Shown here: positions 17,145-26,348 of the stretch, one piece after another | Position numbering within the stretch: the first letter of the stretch is position 1 | Layout of the letters: every line of letters starts with the position of its first letter | Origin: an uncultured Bacteroidales bacterium | GTDB lineage: Bacteria; Bacteroidota; Bacteroidia; Bacteroidales; UBA932 | Direction of reading: 5' to 3' | Length of the DNA: 63,770 nt | Assembly: GCA_944323845.1 (NCBI GenBank) | Contig: CALUUA010000014.1 | Span: forward strand, 1-63,770 | Translations under genes and position numbers: made by a program | The notes under the pieces: model-generated | Told to the model about the DNA's origin: nothing | What the model saw: only the letters and a program-made list of their open reading frames with translations | Databases searched by the model: none

Positions 17145-18530
17145 TCATTCCACGACCTCATAGCCCGGGTTCTGGACGAGTCCGTCGACCAGTTCCAGAT
17201 CCCTGATGGATATCGGGAAGGTGTACATGTAGCTGTATGTCGTGAATTTGCGGCTGTTCTTGGCCGTCCACATTTCCGGTCTGCCGTTTCGCTTGAGCTC
17301 GTACCAGCGGTCGCCCTCCATATAGAGTTCCTTCCGCCTTTCGCAGAGAATGGCATAAATCAGAGGAGTAAGGGCATTGCCTTCGGCATCCTGCTTTATG
17401 ATGTCATCAGCATTGACCGGAGGCAGGGTCTCCATGGTATAGTCCGTCACCCCGGTCACCCTGAAACGGCGCAGTTCGTTGAGGGCGGACAAGGCGTCTG
17501 TCTCGCGTCCCATATGGTAGTAGCTCTCCATCATTATCAGCTGGAGTTCCGCACTCCTCAGGCAGGCGAAAGCGCACTTGTTGTTCACCCTGTCGGCGCC
17601 GACCGATATGCCGTACCTGATGTCGGATGTCTCCTCCCCTGCGAACAGGTCGATGAACCGCCGGCTTATCGGACGGGACAGGATTGTCGACTTGTATCCG
17701 CTGTAAGATATCTGATGCGAGCTCTCGGCTATGACATAGCTTTTGAATATCATGTTTCCGGTCTTCTCGATTTCGGACTCCATCATGGCCTTGTAGGCCT
17801 CACCGCCTATCAGCGGATATTTCTGCAGGAGTTCGGATGCATATCCGGCCGCCTTTTCGTAGTTCCCGGCCCAGAAGTGCAGTCTGGCGAGATAGCCTTT
17901 CGCCACATCGGAATTGAAACGGTAGACCGGATCCTGTATGTCATAGGAAATAGCTGTCCGCAGGTCTTCGTCAGCCCTTCCGACTGTCTGGGCGAAAGTG
18001 CTCCTAAGAGGCTTGGCCTCCATGTCAAACTCCGTCACCAAAGGGACGCCGAGCTTGCCCGCAGCGTCGCCCTCGTAAGGTTCGCAGAAATTCTTCAGAA
18101 GGACGTAATAGCATACCCCGCGAAGGGCATAGGCAGTCCCGAGCACATCCTGCCCCAGACGGGTATCCCTCTCTTCCAGATAGCCGAGCACCAGATTGCA
18201 GTCCCTGATGATTTTATAAAGGTCCTCGTACAGCTCCTGTTTCGATGAAAGATGATCGCCGATATACAGAGGAAGGAAATTCCCCTGCGGGTACTGTGTC
18301 AGTATGGATTCCAGATTATCGGCATAACATTCCAGGTCCATGACGGAATTTATGTTCCCCACGATGACTTCCTCACCCCAGTCTATCTCGTTCAGATGAT
18401 AGTGCAGAAGGGAAGCGAATTCATCGGCCGTCTTCGGAATGGTCTTGCCGTAGGGCTTTATGTCCAGATAATCCGTACATGATACCGCTGTCACGGCCAG
18501 AACCGATATGATTGTCAGTATTTTTTTCAT
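17145..18530 (-). CDS. SusD/RagB family outer-membrane lipoprotein (peptide-type operon)
   Basis: A 461-residue SusD-like lid. MKKILTIISVLAVTAVSC is the lipoprotein signal, followed by TDYLDIKPYGKTIPKTADEFASLL, a typical SusD N-terminus. The TPR-rich core contains YALRGVCYYVLLKNFCEPYEG, and the C-terminal NELRRFRVTG...ICERRKELYMEGDRWYELKR is the SusD signature. The ATG at 18530 is used, though ATG at 18539 is equally possible. It starts 17 nt after susC. With the S9 peptidase gene at the head of the operon, it likely binds peptides, as RagB does. Confidence 0.93.
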   Translation of the reverse strand: MKKILTIISVLAVTAVSCTDYLDIKPYGKTIPKTADEFASLLHYHLNEIDWGEEVIVGNINSVMDLECYADNLESILTQYPQGNFLPLYIGDHLSSKQELYEDLYKIIRDCNLVLGYLEERDTRLGQDVLGTAYALRGVCYYVLLKNFCEPYEGDAAGKLGVPLVTEFDMEAKPLRSTFAQTVGRADEDLRTAISYDIQDPVYRFNSDVAKGYLARLHFWAGNYEKAAGYASELLQKYPLIGGEAYKAMMESEIEKTGNMIFKSYVIAESSHQISYSGYKSTILSRPISRRFIDLFAGEETSDIRYGISVGADRVNNKCAFACLRSAELQLIMMESYYHMGRETDALSALNELRRFRVTGVTDYTMETLPPVNADDIIKQDAEGNALTPLIYAILCERRKELYMEGDRWYELKRNGRPEMWTAKNSRKFTTYSYMYTFPISIRDLELVDGLVQNPGYEVVE

Positions 18531-18547
18531 TTCTCTCATATTTTCCG

Positions 18548-21500
18548 TCAAAAACTGAAACTCAAATTGAACGAGAAGGAGCGGCTCTGCGGATAGACGG
18601 CTCCCGGGGTCTCCGGATCCATGCCGGAATAATTCGTGAAGATGAACAGGTTGTTCATCAGGAAGCTGACGCTGAAATCGCTCATCTTCATGGCTGCCGC
18701 CCATCTGTCAGGCAGCCTGTACGTAAGCGACACCGAGCTTATCTTCAGGTATGAGACATCTTCCAGCAGGGCGCAGTTCGTGATGGTGGAGGAGGAGAGC
18801 GGCTGCAGATTGTCAATATAGTTTCCGTACTGGTCCTTGATCTGCGGCGCATAGGCGTCCATAAGCCTCGGATAACCGTCCGTTATAGGATTGTCCACAG
18901 TCCATCTGTGGGTGGCGTCCTTCACCACGTTCAGATGATTGGCATAAAGGTCGTTCTTCTGGCTCGGGATATCCTGGATCGCAGTACCGCCGCCTGCCGC
19001 ATCGGAATAGTCCGCAGGGGAGGAAATATTGTTCAGTATCTTCGCTCCGAGCGAGAAGTTTCCGGCTATGTTCAGGGACAGTCTCTTGTACGAGAATGTC
19101 GTGGAGAAACCTCCTGTCCACGGGGCGTTCGATGTACCTACATAGAAAAGGTAATTCTCGAACTGACGGTACTGGGACACGTCCGTGATGGTGACATCAG
19201 GACGGAGTTCGTACTTGTAGATACCTGTAGCCGGGTCTATGCCGGAGGTCTTTCCTGTGAAGATATGGCCGAGAGGATAGCCTACATAGTAGTCCCCCAT
19301 AATGTTGCCTGTCGGAGATTCGTATTTCGTGAGAACATTGTAGTTATAAGCTGCATTCGCGGTGAATCTCCATCGGAAATTCTTTATTTTCAGGATAGTA
19401 GCTCCTATCATAAGCTCGACGCCATGGTTCACCTGCTCGGAAGTGTTGTAGCTCTGCGCGCTGAAACCTGTAGTATAAGGTACGGCGACAGGGGTCACCA
19501 GATCCAGATTCTTGTTGTGGTAGTAGGAGACTTCTCCGTATATCCTGTCATTCAGGAATCCGAAGTTCAGTCCGACATTGAGTGTCTGGTTCTTCTCCCA
19601 GCTCAGGTGAGGGTTCGGCGCATTGGCTATCTTTCCCATCCGGTAAGTGTCGTCTTCCGTAGTCCTGAACGAGGTAGAGTAATCCATGATGAAGACAGGG
19701 TAGACAGTCTTGTTCACCCCTCCGGTGTATCCGAAACCCGACCTCAGGCTGAGGGAGCTGATGACATTGGAAATTCCGCCCTGCATCCACGGTTCTTCAT
19801 CTATGTTCCACGCTCCGCTGACAGACCAGTTCAGGTTAAACTGCTCGTCGCTTCCGAAGTTGTTCGAACCGTCGCTTCTGACAGTCCCGCTGAAGACGTA
19901 TTTGTTCCGGAAAGTGTATGTGGCGGAGCCGTAGAACGAAGCATAGGCATCTTCGAGTATGCTCTGGCCAGAACATCCGTCCAGAATCCTCTGGAACATC
20001 ACGGCCTTGTCATAGGTAGGATCCGTAGTCACGCCCTCGATCAGCGGGGTGGAGTGGTTTCCGGTCACCGGGTCATACCCGTACCTCTTCGACATGAGGC
20101 TTTTCGCATAGGAACTCCTGATTTCAGCTCCGCCTATCACGCTGATGGCATGGTCTGTGGCGAAAGTCCTGGCGTAATTCAGCTGGCCGCGCAGCATGTA
20201 GGAGGTATTGAAGGTGGATGACTGCGTGATGGAGCCGTATGTGCGCTTCGAAGAATAGGTCATCTCGAACGGCCTGTCCATGAAGGCGGCATATGTTTCC
20301 TTTCCGTTTATGTTCTCGGACAGATCCCCGAAATAGGAGAATGAGGCCAGTCCGGTGAAAGTAAGGCCTTTGGCGATATTTATGGTCGTATTCCCCTGCA
20401 GGGTCACGGAAGTGGAATTCGCCTCGCTCGAAGTCTCGTTGATTTCGCGCATGATGTTGAACCCGTTTTCAGGCAGGGTCATTTCCTGACCGCCGTTGGC
20501 ATGTCTCAGGGTGAAATACGTCTCGTCTGCCCTGTACGAACCGTCAGCATTGTACAGCTGCTCGTAAGGATTGGCGAAATACGCATAGTCGAACATGTCC
20601 ACGTTGTTTGACGGGGACAGAGCCTGCTGGTAGCTGAATTCCGTCTGCACGCCGAAACTGATCCATTTGGCCGGGCGGGAATCTATCTTCGCCCTCAGGT
20701 TATAGGAAGTCGCGCTGGTATTCTGCACCAGACCGTTGTTGTAGTTGAAACCTCCGGACACATAATAGGTCATCTTCTCAGAGCCGCCGGAAACCGAAAG
20801 GTAATGGCTGGTGGAGACGGTGTTTCTGAAAAGCACGTCGAACCAGTCGGTGGTATGCGAGCCTAATTCCTTTATATACGCATCCTGTTCGTCAGGAGTC
20901 ATCCCTGCGAACTTGCCGTACCCGGAACGTATCTGGCCTACGATACCCACTACCGGATAACGGGCCGTCAGATCGCCTTCCTGCCGCTTCCGGAATCCTT
21001 CTGCGGCAAATTCATCCCACAGTTCCTGTTCCCACGCCAGCTTTTCCTGCGAATTCATGAGATTGGGATCCCTCGACGGCTTGGTCTGCACTGTCACGGA
21101 ACCCATATAGCTGACAGACGTATGCCCGGGCGTTCCCCGCTTGGTAGTCACCACGATCACGCCGTTCGCGGCCTGAGACCCGTATATTGCCGCGGCTGCG
21201 GCATCCTTAAGGACTGTGATGGATTCTATGTCGTTAGGGTTCACATTGCCGACGCCGGTAGCGAAGATATTGTCGAAGTCCCCTTCCTTTATCTCGCTCA
21301 GGTTCAGTTCAGGGATGTTCTTCTGAAGGGGCACTCCGTCGATGACCCACAGAGGCTCGGCATTGCCCGTCAGGGTATTGGTACCCCTGATCCTGATTTT
21401 CGCGGCAGCTCCCGGCCGTCCGGAAGTCATCTGTACGTTCACTCCGGCCAGTTTTCCCTGCAGGAGCTGGTCCATCGTCTTCAGCGGAGAACCTTTGAGC

Positions 21501-21910
21501 TCCTCTGAAGTCACGACGCCGACTGCGCCCGTGCTCTTGCGCAATTCCACTTGGGAATAACCGGTGACCACCACCTGGTCCATCATCATGGCCTCCTCTT
21601 CCAGAACCATGTCGCAGCGGGTCTTCGTGGCCTTGACATCTTCCGTCTCGAAACCGATGCAGCTGAAGCGCAGCGTCGCGCCCAGATCCACGGTGATGGT
21701 ATAATCTCCTTCCACTCCGGTGCTTACGCCGGTCATAGTTCCGGGAATCATCACGGAAACGCCGGCCAGAGGTTCGCCGTCAGTATCAGTGACCTTTCCG
21801 CTGACCGTTATCTGAGGGACCTGTGCGAGTGCCGTACCGGCAATTCCTGAAAAGACTGCCGACAACACAAGAGCCAGTAAGCCCGATACTTTGAGTTTTC
21901 CGATATTCAT
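18548..21910 (-). CDS. SusC/RagA family TonB-dependent transporter (peptide-type operon)
   Basis: A 1120-residue outer-membrane importer. A signal peptide (MNIGKLKVSGLLALVLSAVFSGIAGTALA) precedes a carboxypeptidase-regulatory-like domain (ITVSGKVTDTDGEPLAGVSVMIPG), then the TonB box region, the plug (DQLLQGKLAGVNVQ, VLKDAAAAAIYGSQAANGVIVVTTKRG) and a 22-strand barrel ending in aromatic FSFNLSFSF. It should import oligomers too large for porins using TonB energy, with SusD as lid. It follows the S9 peptidase gene by 16 nt. Confidence 0.96.
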   Translation of the reverse strand: MNIGKLKVSGLLALVLSAVFSGIAGTALAQVPQITVSGKVTDTDGEPLAGVSVMIPGTMTGVSTGVEGDYTITVDLGATLRFSCIGFETEDVKATKTRCDMVLEEEAMMMDQVVVTGYSQVELRKSTGAVGVVTSEELKGSPLKTMDQLLQGKLAGVNVQMTSGRPGAAAKIRIRGTNTLTGNAEPLWVIDGVPLQKNIPELNLSEIKEGDFDNIFATGVGNVNPNDIESITVLKDAAAAAIYGSQAANGVIVVTTKRGTPGHTSVSYMGSVTVQTKPSRDPNLMNSQEKLAWEQELWDEFAAEGFRKRQEGDLTARYPVVGIVGQIRSGYGKFAGMTPDEQDAYIKELGSHTTDWFDVLFRNTVSTSHYLSVSGGSEKMTYYVSGGFNYNNGLVQNTSATSYNLRAKIDSRPAKWISFGVQTEFSYQQALSPSNNVDMFDYAYFANPYEQLYNADGSYRADETYFTLRHANGGQEMTLPENGFNIMREINETSSEANSTSVTLQGNTTINIAKGLTFTGLASFSYFGDLSENINGKETYAAFMDRPFEMTYSSKRTYGSITQSSTFNTSYMLRGQLNYARTFATDHAISVIGGAEIRSSYAKSLMSKRYGYDPVTGNHSTPLIEGVTTDPTYDKAVMFQRILDGCSGQSILEDAYASFYGSATYTFRNKYVFSGTVRSDGSNNFGSDEQFNLNWSVSGAWNIDEEPWMQGGISNVISSLSLRSGFGYTGGVNKTVYPVFIMDYSTSFRTTEDDTYRMGKIANAPNPHLSWEKNQTLNVGLNFGFLNDRIYGEVSYYHNKNLDLVTPVAVPYTTGFSAQSYNTSEQVNHGVELMIGATILKIKNFRWRFTANAAYNYNVLTKYESPTGNIMGDYYVGYPLGHIFTGKTSGIDPATGIYKYELRPDVTITDVSQYRQFENYLFYVGTSNAPWTGGFSTTFSYKRLSLNIAGNFSLGAKILNNISSPADYSDAAGGGTAIQDIPSQKNDLYANHLNVVKDATHRWTVDNPITDGYPRLMDAYAPQIKDQYGNYIDNLQPLSSSTITNCALLEDVSYLKISSVSLTYRLPDRWAAAMKMSDFSVSFLMNNLFIFTNYSGMDPETPGAVYPQSRSFSFNLSFSF

Positions 21911-21926
21911 AGGCGAAAAGTGTTAA

Positions 21927-24257
21927 TCAATTGATATGATCCGTATCCATGCCGAGCAGATGGCCGGCGAAATAGAGGCGGATGAGGTCGACATAATATT
22001 TGCCTCCCACTCCGTGGTCTGCGCCGGGGATGATCATCATGTCGAAGAATTTCCCGGCTTTTATGAGAGCGTCGGCCAGACGCATGGTACTGGCAGGATG
22101 GACATTGTTGTCCATATCGCCGGTGATGAGAAGCAGGCTGCCTTTAAGGTTCGCGGCCAGCTCCATCGTAGTAGGGATGTCGCAGCTGAAGTCAGTCCGG
22201 CCGGTCCGGTCCGTTTCCTGACGGACACCGTGGAAAGTCTCACCCCACCACTGCATGTAAATGTTATTGTCGTAATTTCCGGAGGCGGCCACGCCTGCCT
22301 TATAGAAATCCGGTCTGGTCATCATGGCGGTAGCTGTCATGAAGCCTCCGCCCGAATGGCCATATATCCCCACTCTGGTCGTATCGGCAAACGGGAAAAT
22401 ATCCCCGACCTGCCTTATCACGGCATAGTCGTCATCGAGAGGATAATCCCTGAGGTTCCCGTATCCGAACGACTGGAAATCCCGTCCCCTGAACGGACTG
22501 CTCCCCCGGTATGCGAAGTTTATCACTACGAAGCCCATCTGGGCCAGAGACTGGTTGTAATTGTCATCCGGAATGAACGAGGTCGGCACCAGATCTATCT
22601 GCGGTCCGGGATAGACGCTGCTGATAACCGGATATTTCTTCGTGGTATCCAGGTCGAAAGGAAGATAGACCACTCCGTACAGGTCAGTGACAGAATCGGC
22701 CGCATGGAGCTTCATCACCAAAGGCTCTTTCCATCCGCGTGCATACAGCCGCGAGATGTCGGCATCCTCCAGACGCATCCTCTCCCGGCCCTTCATGTCG
22801 AAAATCCGGTGCTGCGGAGCCAGATCCATCCGCGACATGTTGTCCACGACATAACGGCCCTCCGGCGAAATGACGGCATCATGATCCCCGTTCCCCGGGG
22901 TCAGGCACACAGTCTTACCCCTCCCGTCCAGAGACGCCCTGTAATAGAACTTGTAATAAGGATTGACACCCGGTTCATGGCCGTAGCCTTCGAATATGAT
23001 TTCCCTGTCCTCATCCGAGATCCGGACAATATTCCCGGCCACCATATCTTCCGGAGTGACAGGATTTTTCAGCCTGCCTTCGCCGTCATACAGGTAATAC
23101 ATTCCCTTTCCGCTCCTTTCCGACCACCAGAGAATCTCCTTTCCCCCGTCTAAAATATGATAGGAAAAGAGCTGTTCGTTCAGGTGCGGGCTGCAATTCT
23201 CGCTTATCAGGACTTTCATGCTACCGTCCCGGACATCCACCCTGCACAGGTCCACGATGTCGGAAGGCCGGCTCAACCTGATGAAATAGACATGACTGTC
23301 GGTGTGGAAAAACCTGTTGAACCTCGGAACCGATATCCGCTGGTCGGGCCAGGCCTCAACCGGAATCCGGGAGATGATGCCGCGGTCTGCGTCCGCCAGA
23401 TATGCTTCATACCGGACGACATTGCTGTCTCCGGGCATGGCGTATTTCCACGTCTTGGCCACGGGGCGAGGTCTGGCGAGGCTGTTCACGAGAGTGAGGG
23501 TACCCACTTTCCGCTTGTCCTCCCTGACCATGAAATATTTATGGCTGGAACCCACCCACAGGCCGATGGCCCCCGATCTGGAATCCGGCTTCTTTTCCGA
23601 GTCCCCGCCTACGGCATAGGAATACCATTGCTCACCGTCCGAGGTGAGCAATACGGAATCCCGTCCATGATCAGAGTACAGGACCAGATCATGACCTATG
23701 GCTGCAATATAGTAAAGGCTGTCGGCGGAATAGCTCTTGTACCATTCCTTGTTCGAACCTATTGCCGGAGCGGCTTCGGCATCCGGAATCTCTTCCAGAA
23801 TATTTCCTGAAGTGTCGTATTTGAAGCGGCGTCCGTCATAGCGGAAGACGAATGTGTCGGGACGCCCGTCGGGAAACTCTATCGACCAGATATCGTACTG
23901 CCCGGACCTGTCGGATGTGCTTTTAGAGCGTACCCCCCCCCTCCGGGTATCAAGGATGCTGTCCAAGGCCGCAGTCAGGGCTTCAGTGTCGAAAAGAGGC
24001 TTCTTCTTCCATGTTTTCGTGTCCACGATGAAATGCCGGGTACAGTCGGAACTGTCTTCGAGATGGTAATGGAAATACCTGTCTCCTTTCAGCCATTGGC
24101 CGGAAACAGACGCATTCATGACCAGCCGGCCGAGGGTGTCGTATGAAAAACGCTCCGCCCGGGCGATGGCTTCAGCCACCGTCGGTCCGGCCTGGATACT
24201 GTGGGAAAGAGTAAGCAGAATGCCGGCGAGAAGGAGATATTTCAGGGGATTTCTCAT
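21927..24257 (-). CDS. secreted S9 (dipeptidyl-peptidase IV-like) peptidase
   Basis: A 776-residue serine peptidase with signal MRNPLKYLLLAGILLTLSHSIQA. Residues ~150-480 form the DPP IV N-terminal beta-propeller; the C-terminal alpha/beta-hydrolase carries GHSGGGFM (Ser), the Asp in DMDNNVHP and the His in GADHGVGG. Such enzymes remove dipeptides from peptide N-termini in the periplasm. It heads the susC-susD-lipoprotein operon, pointing to peptide or glycopeptide import. The coding strand contains nine consecutive G at 23941-23933 (near residue 107), so slippage would remove the propeller's remainder and the catalytic domain. Confidence 0.93.
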   Translation of the reverse strand: MRNPLKYLLLAGILLTLSHSIQAGPTVAEAIARAERFSYDTLGRLVMNASVSGQWLKGDRYFHYHLEDSSDCTRHFIVDTKTWKKKPLFDTEALTAALDSILDTRRGGVRSKSTSDRSGQYDIWSIEFPDGRPDTFVFRYDGRRFKYDTSGNILEEIPDAEAAPAIGSNKEWYKSYSADSLYYIAAIGHDLVLYSDHGRDSVLLTSDGEQWYSYAVGGDSEKKPDSRSGAIGLWVGSSHKYFMVREDKRKVGTLTLVNSLARPRPVAKTWKYAMPGDSNVVRYEAYLADADRGIISRIPVEAWPDQRISVPRFNRFFHTDSHVYFIRLSRPSDIVDLCRVDVRDGSMKVLISENCSPHLNEQLFSYHILDGGKEILWWSERSGKGMYYLYDGEGRLKNPVTPEDMVAGNIVRISDEDREIIFEGYGHEPGVNPYYKFYYRASLDGRGKTVCLTPGNGDHDAVISPEGRYVVDNMSRMDLAPQHRIFDMKGRERMRLEDADISRLYARGWKEPLVMKLHAADSVTDLYGVVYLPFDLDTTKKYPVISSVYPGPQIDLVPTSFIPDDNYNQSLAQMGFVVINFAYRGSSPFRGRDFQSFGYGNLRDYPLDDDYAVIRQVGDIFPFADTTRVGIYGHSGGGFMTATAMMTRPDFYKAGVAASGNYDNNIYMQWWGETFHGVRQETDRTGRTDFSCDIPTTMELAANLKGSLLLITGDMDNNVHPASTMRLADALIKAGKFFDMMIIPGADHGVGGKYYVDLIRLYFAGHLLGMDTDHIN

Positions 24258-24312
24258 CTGCCTAAGTCCGTCAAAAAGGATGGTCCGGCTGTCACCGAAC
24301 CGCCCGATTCGA

Positions 24313-24320
24313 CAAATATA
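24313..24320 (-). promoter_or_regulatory. -7 box of the S9-SusCD operon
   Basis: TATATTTG on the minus strand, 56 nt before the peptidase ATG. The nearest upstream TTG is only 13 nt away, so the -33 box is non-canonical and an activator may be needed. Confidence 0.5.
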
Positions 24321-24366
24321 TGATTTTTTTCGCCAATGTGATACCCCCTGCCGGCGGTTTTTTCTG

Positions 24367-25746
24367 TCAATTCTCCTTTTTCATCATCTTCTTCCAGTTG
24401 AAAACCGGCAGCAGGAAAGAAATCAGGGCGGCAGCCAGCCAGAAGACCGATACCGGAGTAAAATCATAGACGGCATCGGCCACCTCCGCCGTATGCTGCA
24501 TGTTCCCTTCTATCAGATAGCCGCTGGCAATATCCTGAATGCCTGCCGCCAGATAGCTCGAAATGCCGACAATGCCGAGGGCCGCCCCTGTAGCCTTTCT
24601 CGGGACTATGTCCACAGCCATAAGGCCCGCCACTATACAGTAAAGCACGCCTATAGCCAGACTGAACACAGAGACGAAAAGCACATTCCAGATATAGTTT
24701 CCTCCGGCAAAGAGGAAAAGAGCCAGCGACAGGAAGGCCAATGCTCCCGACAATATCGCCGGCTTTATGCGGTCGCTCTTGAAAACCGTATCAGAAAGCC
24801 AGCCGGCCAGAACTGTCCCGACCACCCCGAAAACGGCGGAGAAGGCGATGATCTGTGAGGCCGATTCGAGGGAGAACATCTTTTCTTTCTGCAGGAAAAG
24901 CACTCCCCAGCCGGCTATGGCGTATTTCGTTATGTAGATAAATGCGCTCGCGGCAGAGATTATCCATATCCCGGGATGCCGGATCACGTGCTTCTGGACC
25001 TCCGATGTCCGCATCCTGTCCTCTTCCTTCAATTCCTCCGAGGAAAGTTCCTGAACGGACGGAAGCCCGCGGCTCTCCGGAGTGTCGCTTACGAAGAAAA
25101 GGATGACTAAAGTGCCGGCGACGCCTGCAATGGAGGCGAATATGAAGCCAGACTGCCAGCCGAATGTCCCGACTATGGCTCCTATGACGATGAATGACAG
25201 GAACTCTCCGAGATACGGGGTCGCGCTGAATATGCCGTAATAGGTGCCCCTCTTGTTCAGCGGGAACCATCTCGAGAGATTTATGATGCCTGGAGGCGAA
25301 CCCATGGACTGCACCCAGCCGTTCAGTCCCCACAGGATGGCGAAGGATATGAAGACGGCTACGGAAGCCACGCCGAAATCATCGTGGAGGAAACCGAGCA
25401 CGCCCATTATCAGATTTATCAGGGCGGACACGGCAAGACCGGTGGCCATGAAACGCCTTATGTTGCAATAGTCGGCTATGAAACCGTTCATGAATTTGCC
25501 CACGGCATATACGAAGAGCAACGCAGAGCCTATTATGCCCAGCTGTCCTGCGGTCAGAAGCTCCGAATCTATCAGAGGCTGTTTCACCACGCTCAGGCTC
25601 AGCCGGCACACATAGTACAGGCTGTATGCCACAGTGGCCGCCCAGAAAGTGTTCCTCCTGAGGCGTCTGTAGACTTCCGGCACCTTTTCGGAAGGCACCT
25701 TGTTTTCCGACGGCTTGCTGATCCGATAGAAAGAGTACAGGCTCAT
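24367..25746 (-). CDS. MFS transporter, organophosphate:phosphate antiporter type (GlpT/UhpC-like)
   Basis: A 459-residue membrane protein with about 12 helices. ATG at 25746 (MSLYSFYRISKPSE) is used because the longer frame covers its own promoter. Family signs are FWAATVAYSLYYVCRLSLSVVKQPL, GKFMNGFIADYCNIRRFMATGL, NGWVQSMGSPPGIINLSRWFPLNKRGTYYGIFS and DIVPRKATGAALGIVGISSYLAAGIQDI. Relatives exchange glycerol-3-phosphate or hexose-phosphate for phosphate in the inner membrane. The substrate here is unproven; location between a peptide operon and a glycan locus does not settle it. Confidence 0.9.
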   Translation of the reverse strand: MSLYSFYRISKPSENKVPSEKVPEVYRRLRRNTFWAATVAYSLYYVCRLSLSVVKQPLIDSELLTAGQLGIIGSALLFVYAVGKFMNGFIADYCNIRRFMATGLAVSALINLIMGVLGFLHDDFGVASVAVFISFAILWGLNGWVQSMGSPPGIINLSRWFPLNKRGTYYGIFSATPYLGEFLSFIVIGAIVGTFGWQSGFIFASIAGVAGTLVILFFVSDTPESRGLPSVQELSSEELKEEDRMRTSEVQKHVIRHPGIWIISAASAFIYITKYAIAGWGVLFLQKEKMFSLESASQIIAFSAVFGVVGTVLAGWLSDTVFKSDRIKPAILSGALAFLSLALFLFAGGNYIWNVLFVSVFSLAIGVLYCIVAGLMAVDIVPRKATGAALGIVGISSYLAAGIQDIASGYLIEGNMQHTAEVADAVYDFTPVSVFWLAAALISFLLPVFNWKKMMKKEN

Positions 25747-25770
25747 ATTCAGGTTTTGTGAAAAACTGTC

Positions 25771-25797
25771 CAAATATACGCTTTTTTTGTATTTTTG
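25771..25797. promoter_or_regulatory. closely packed divergent promoters
   Basis: TATATTTG on the minus strand (25778-25771) serves the transporter and TATTTTTG on the plus strand (25790-25797) serves the thioredoxin-like gene. The two -7 boxes face away from each other with 11 nt between them, so RNA polymerase could occupy only one at a time. Confidence 0.7.
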
Positions 25798-25826
25798 CCC
25801 TACAGGTGAATAATCGGCAGGCTTGT

Positions 25827-26348
25827 ATGAAAAGACTTTGCGCCATATTGACAGCATTGCTGGCGGTATCCGCCTGCATCAGGGACAGGCTTCCCGACGG
25901 GTCTGGTCTGGAACCGGGAGACAGGCTTCCGGACTTTTCCATCGTCATGAACGACGGGTCGGTCCTGCGGACGGAGGATCTCGCGGGAAAGATATCGGTG
26001 ATAGTCCTTTTCCACACCGGATGTCCGGACTGCCGGGCGGAACTTCCCGACATACAGCGGATATACGATGAATACAGCCCCGAAGTCTCAGTCTTCTGCA
26101 TCAGCAGGGAAGAAGAAGCCGCCGATGTGGAAGCCTACTGGGCAGCCAACGGGCTTTCCGTCCCGTATTCCGCACAAAAAGACCGTAATGTCTACGGTCT
26201 TTTCGCTTCGACGGGAGTGCCCCGCACCTATGTATCCGACCCGGACCTGACTGTCCGCGCCGTGTACGGAGACAGTCCGACAGCCACCTACATGCAGCTG
26301 TCGGCTGACATCCGGGAGATTTCAGACTCTTTCCACCCAGATAGGTGA
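25827..26348 (+). CDS. thioredoxin-like (TlpA/AhpC-TSA type) lipoprotein
   Basis: A 173-residue lipoprotein: MKRLCAILTALLAVSAC is the signal. The mature part is a peroxiredoxin/TlpA thioredoxin fold: PDFSIVMNDGSVLRTEDLAGKISVIVLFHTGCPDC gives the redox pair in CPDC, and TGVPRTYV supplies the cis-Pro loop. It should act in the periplasm as a thiol-disulfide exchanger or reductase. ATG at 25827 follows the plus-strand -7 box by 29 nt; longer in-frame codons lie upstream of the promoter. Its 3' end overlaps the convergent PHP-domain gene by 27 nt. Confidence 0.88.
   Translation: MKRLCAILTALLAVSACIRDRLPDGSGLEPGDRLPDFSIVMNDGSVLRTEDLAGKISVIVLFHTGCPDCRAELPDIQRIYDEYSPEVSVFCISREEEAADVEAYWAANGLSVPYSAQKDRNVYGLFASTGVPRTYVSDPDLTVRAVYGDSPTATYMQLSADIREISDSFHPDR

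Noticed and set aside
18908..20221. Long open frames opposite SusC, SusD and the S9 peptidase (also 17049-18248 and 21936-23153)
   Set aside because: These are antisense shadows of well-supported genes; GC-biased codon use leaves the opposite frame open.
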